Source: Typha latifolia
Taxonomy: Eukaryota; Streptophyta; Magnoliopsida; Poales; Typhaceae
Assembly: GCA_019914945.1 (NCBI GenBank)
Contig: CM034105.1
Location: 3,844,001 to 3,908,000 of the forward strand
Direction of reading: 5' to 3'
Length of the DNA: 64,000 nt
The notes beneath the pieces are model-generated. The model saw only the letters and a program-made list of their open reading frames with translations. It was not told the DNA's origin and searched no databases. The translations under genes were made by a program, and so were the position numbers. This document shows positions 62,860 through 64,000 of the stretch, one piece after another. Numbering within the stretch: the stretch's first letter is position 1; every line of letters starts with the position of its first letter.

Positions 62860-64000
62860 CGCCTTCCTTTCGCTCCACAGACTTCAAAGATCGGAATTTT
62901 CACTCGATCTGATCAAAAATCTCCAAGTTTAAGAATACTATATATGCCTTGACAATTGTGTCGCCGTCGATCAAAAATCCATCTGTGGTCTCTGACGTTG
63001 ACTAAGGCAGACGACTACTGCGCCAAGGTCTTTGAGGAAACGGCCGTAGGCTTGGAACAGGGGAAAACAGGGGAGACCCGCGAAAAAGACTTCGGATGCG
63101 GCCAAATCTAAATTTCCCTTTTTCCCTAAGTGGGACCCGCGTGGAAAATGTTCCAGATGCGAGTGAAGTCTGGCCTACTCGGCGTTCACTGATTGGGTCC
63201 TTACTACCTGGTCGGTCAACCAATTCATTTTCACTATTTCACTATTGTCTATTCCACCTGTACTTCGTTATCTTAGTTTTTCTTTTCTTTTTACATATCG
63301 ACCCACAAAACTATAAAATAAAATAAAAATTTTAAAATATATATGTCATAAGCTGCTGCTTCTAAAAGTCAACGGCTTTGCTTTTATCTTTTATCAAGTG
63401 GAGCTAAGCTGCTTTAATCTAAAATATTATATGTAGATATATTCCTAGTCATTTAGTTTTCTTCTTGCAAACTCTATCTATAATTATCTTCTAACGTTCG
63501 CAGTCGCAGGAGCCTACTTTTATTATAAGTCTTAGCTTTGTCTATCTTGACTGGTAAACGAAGACATCGTCCCCTCCCTCTCTGGCCATCGTCACGTTAT
63601 CGTCGCATATATAAAGTTTAATTTATCTTTTAAATTTATAAAATATTTATTAACTTTTATTTACTGAATGGATTATTTTTTTTTCACAATCTCAAGTAAA
63701 CCCCAATGGCTAAAATCTATTTTCGACCATGAAGTGATGAAAAAGGTGATTTTACTTTATTTCACCGTATTAGTTTTTATGAATCTTGAGATTAATTTAA
63801 TAATAAAGACGTGTTGGAGCTTTTTATTTATTTAATTTTTTTTTTAAAGTCGTAGACTCTAATTATAGATATTCATATAAAGTTAGGCTCGAAACTTCGT
63901 ATTAAAACTTTATGAATTATTTCGACACTTGATAAACTAATGCAAACGAGAAAGGAGATTAATTTAGATACACCCCCTCTTCATTTCGCCTTGTGATTAG
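62860..64000. other. Upstream region of the GT14 gene; no further gene
   Basis: The minus-strand 5' UTR and promoter of the GT14 gene probably occupy 62860-63230, which is fairly GC-rich. From 63300 onward the DNA is AT-rich with no recognisable coding, RNA or repeat signature up to the window edge. Confidence 0.5.

Overview
The window is nuclear DNA of a flowering plant. It has spliced genes with GT-AG introns, AT-rich intergenic DNA full of CT/GA, TA and trinucleotide microsatellites, and small non-autonomous transposons. Some 5' exons are very GC-rich (the MATE gene, exon 1 of the UBLCP1-like and DUF3727 genes) beside AT-rich introns, which suggests a monocot, probably not a grass. The species is an inference. 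All exon models were made by hand from conserved protein sequence plus splice signals, and every junction was checked for reading phase.

Layout. 1-3620 (-): 5' part of a nucleotide-sugar/UDP-galactose transporter; its 3' end lies outside the window. 3621-13286: gene-poor DNA with a Tourist-like MITE just before it, a 1-kb Mutator-type element carrying a GRF zinc-finger remnant, a smaller relative of that element and an 88-bp GA tract. 13287-14939 (+): MATE (DETOXIFICATION) transporter. 14940-19910: no recognisable gene. 19911-22048 (-): UBLCP1-like ubiquitin-domain CTD phosphatase, head to head with 22910-27611 (+), a plastid-targeted DUF3727 protein. 29312-37435 and 38557-49300 (+): two GH35 beta-galactosidases in tandem (BGAL16-like and BGAL10-like), 19 coding exons each with matching exon structure. 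50316-51660 (+): decayed CYP711A/MAX1 cytochrome P450. 52751-53846 (+): small conserved membrane protein. 57605-59598 (+): class B DnaJ/HSP40. 60407-62859 (-): Golgi GT14 (core-2/I-branching type) glycosyltransferase whose second exon is broken by a 113-bp tandem duplication. 62860-64000: no gene seen.

Several genes touch on sugar transfer and the cell wall: nucleotide-sugar import into the Golgi, Golgi glycosyl transfer, and apoplastic removal of galactose. They are not an obvious cluster, and this is probably chance apart from the tandem GH35 pair. I found no CRISPR array, rRNA, convincing tRNA or wholly new system. The most notable items are the P450 relic, the frameshifting duplication in the GT14 gene, the gene-capturing Mutator-type element, and a family of very short LTR-retrotransposon-like elements sitting in introns.
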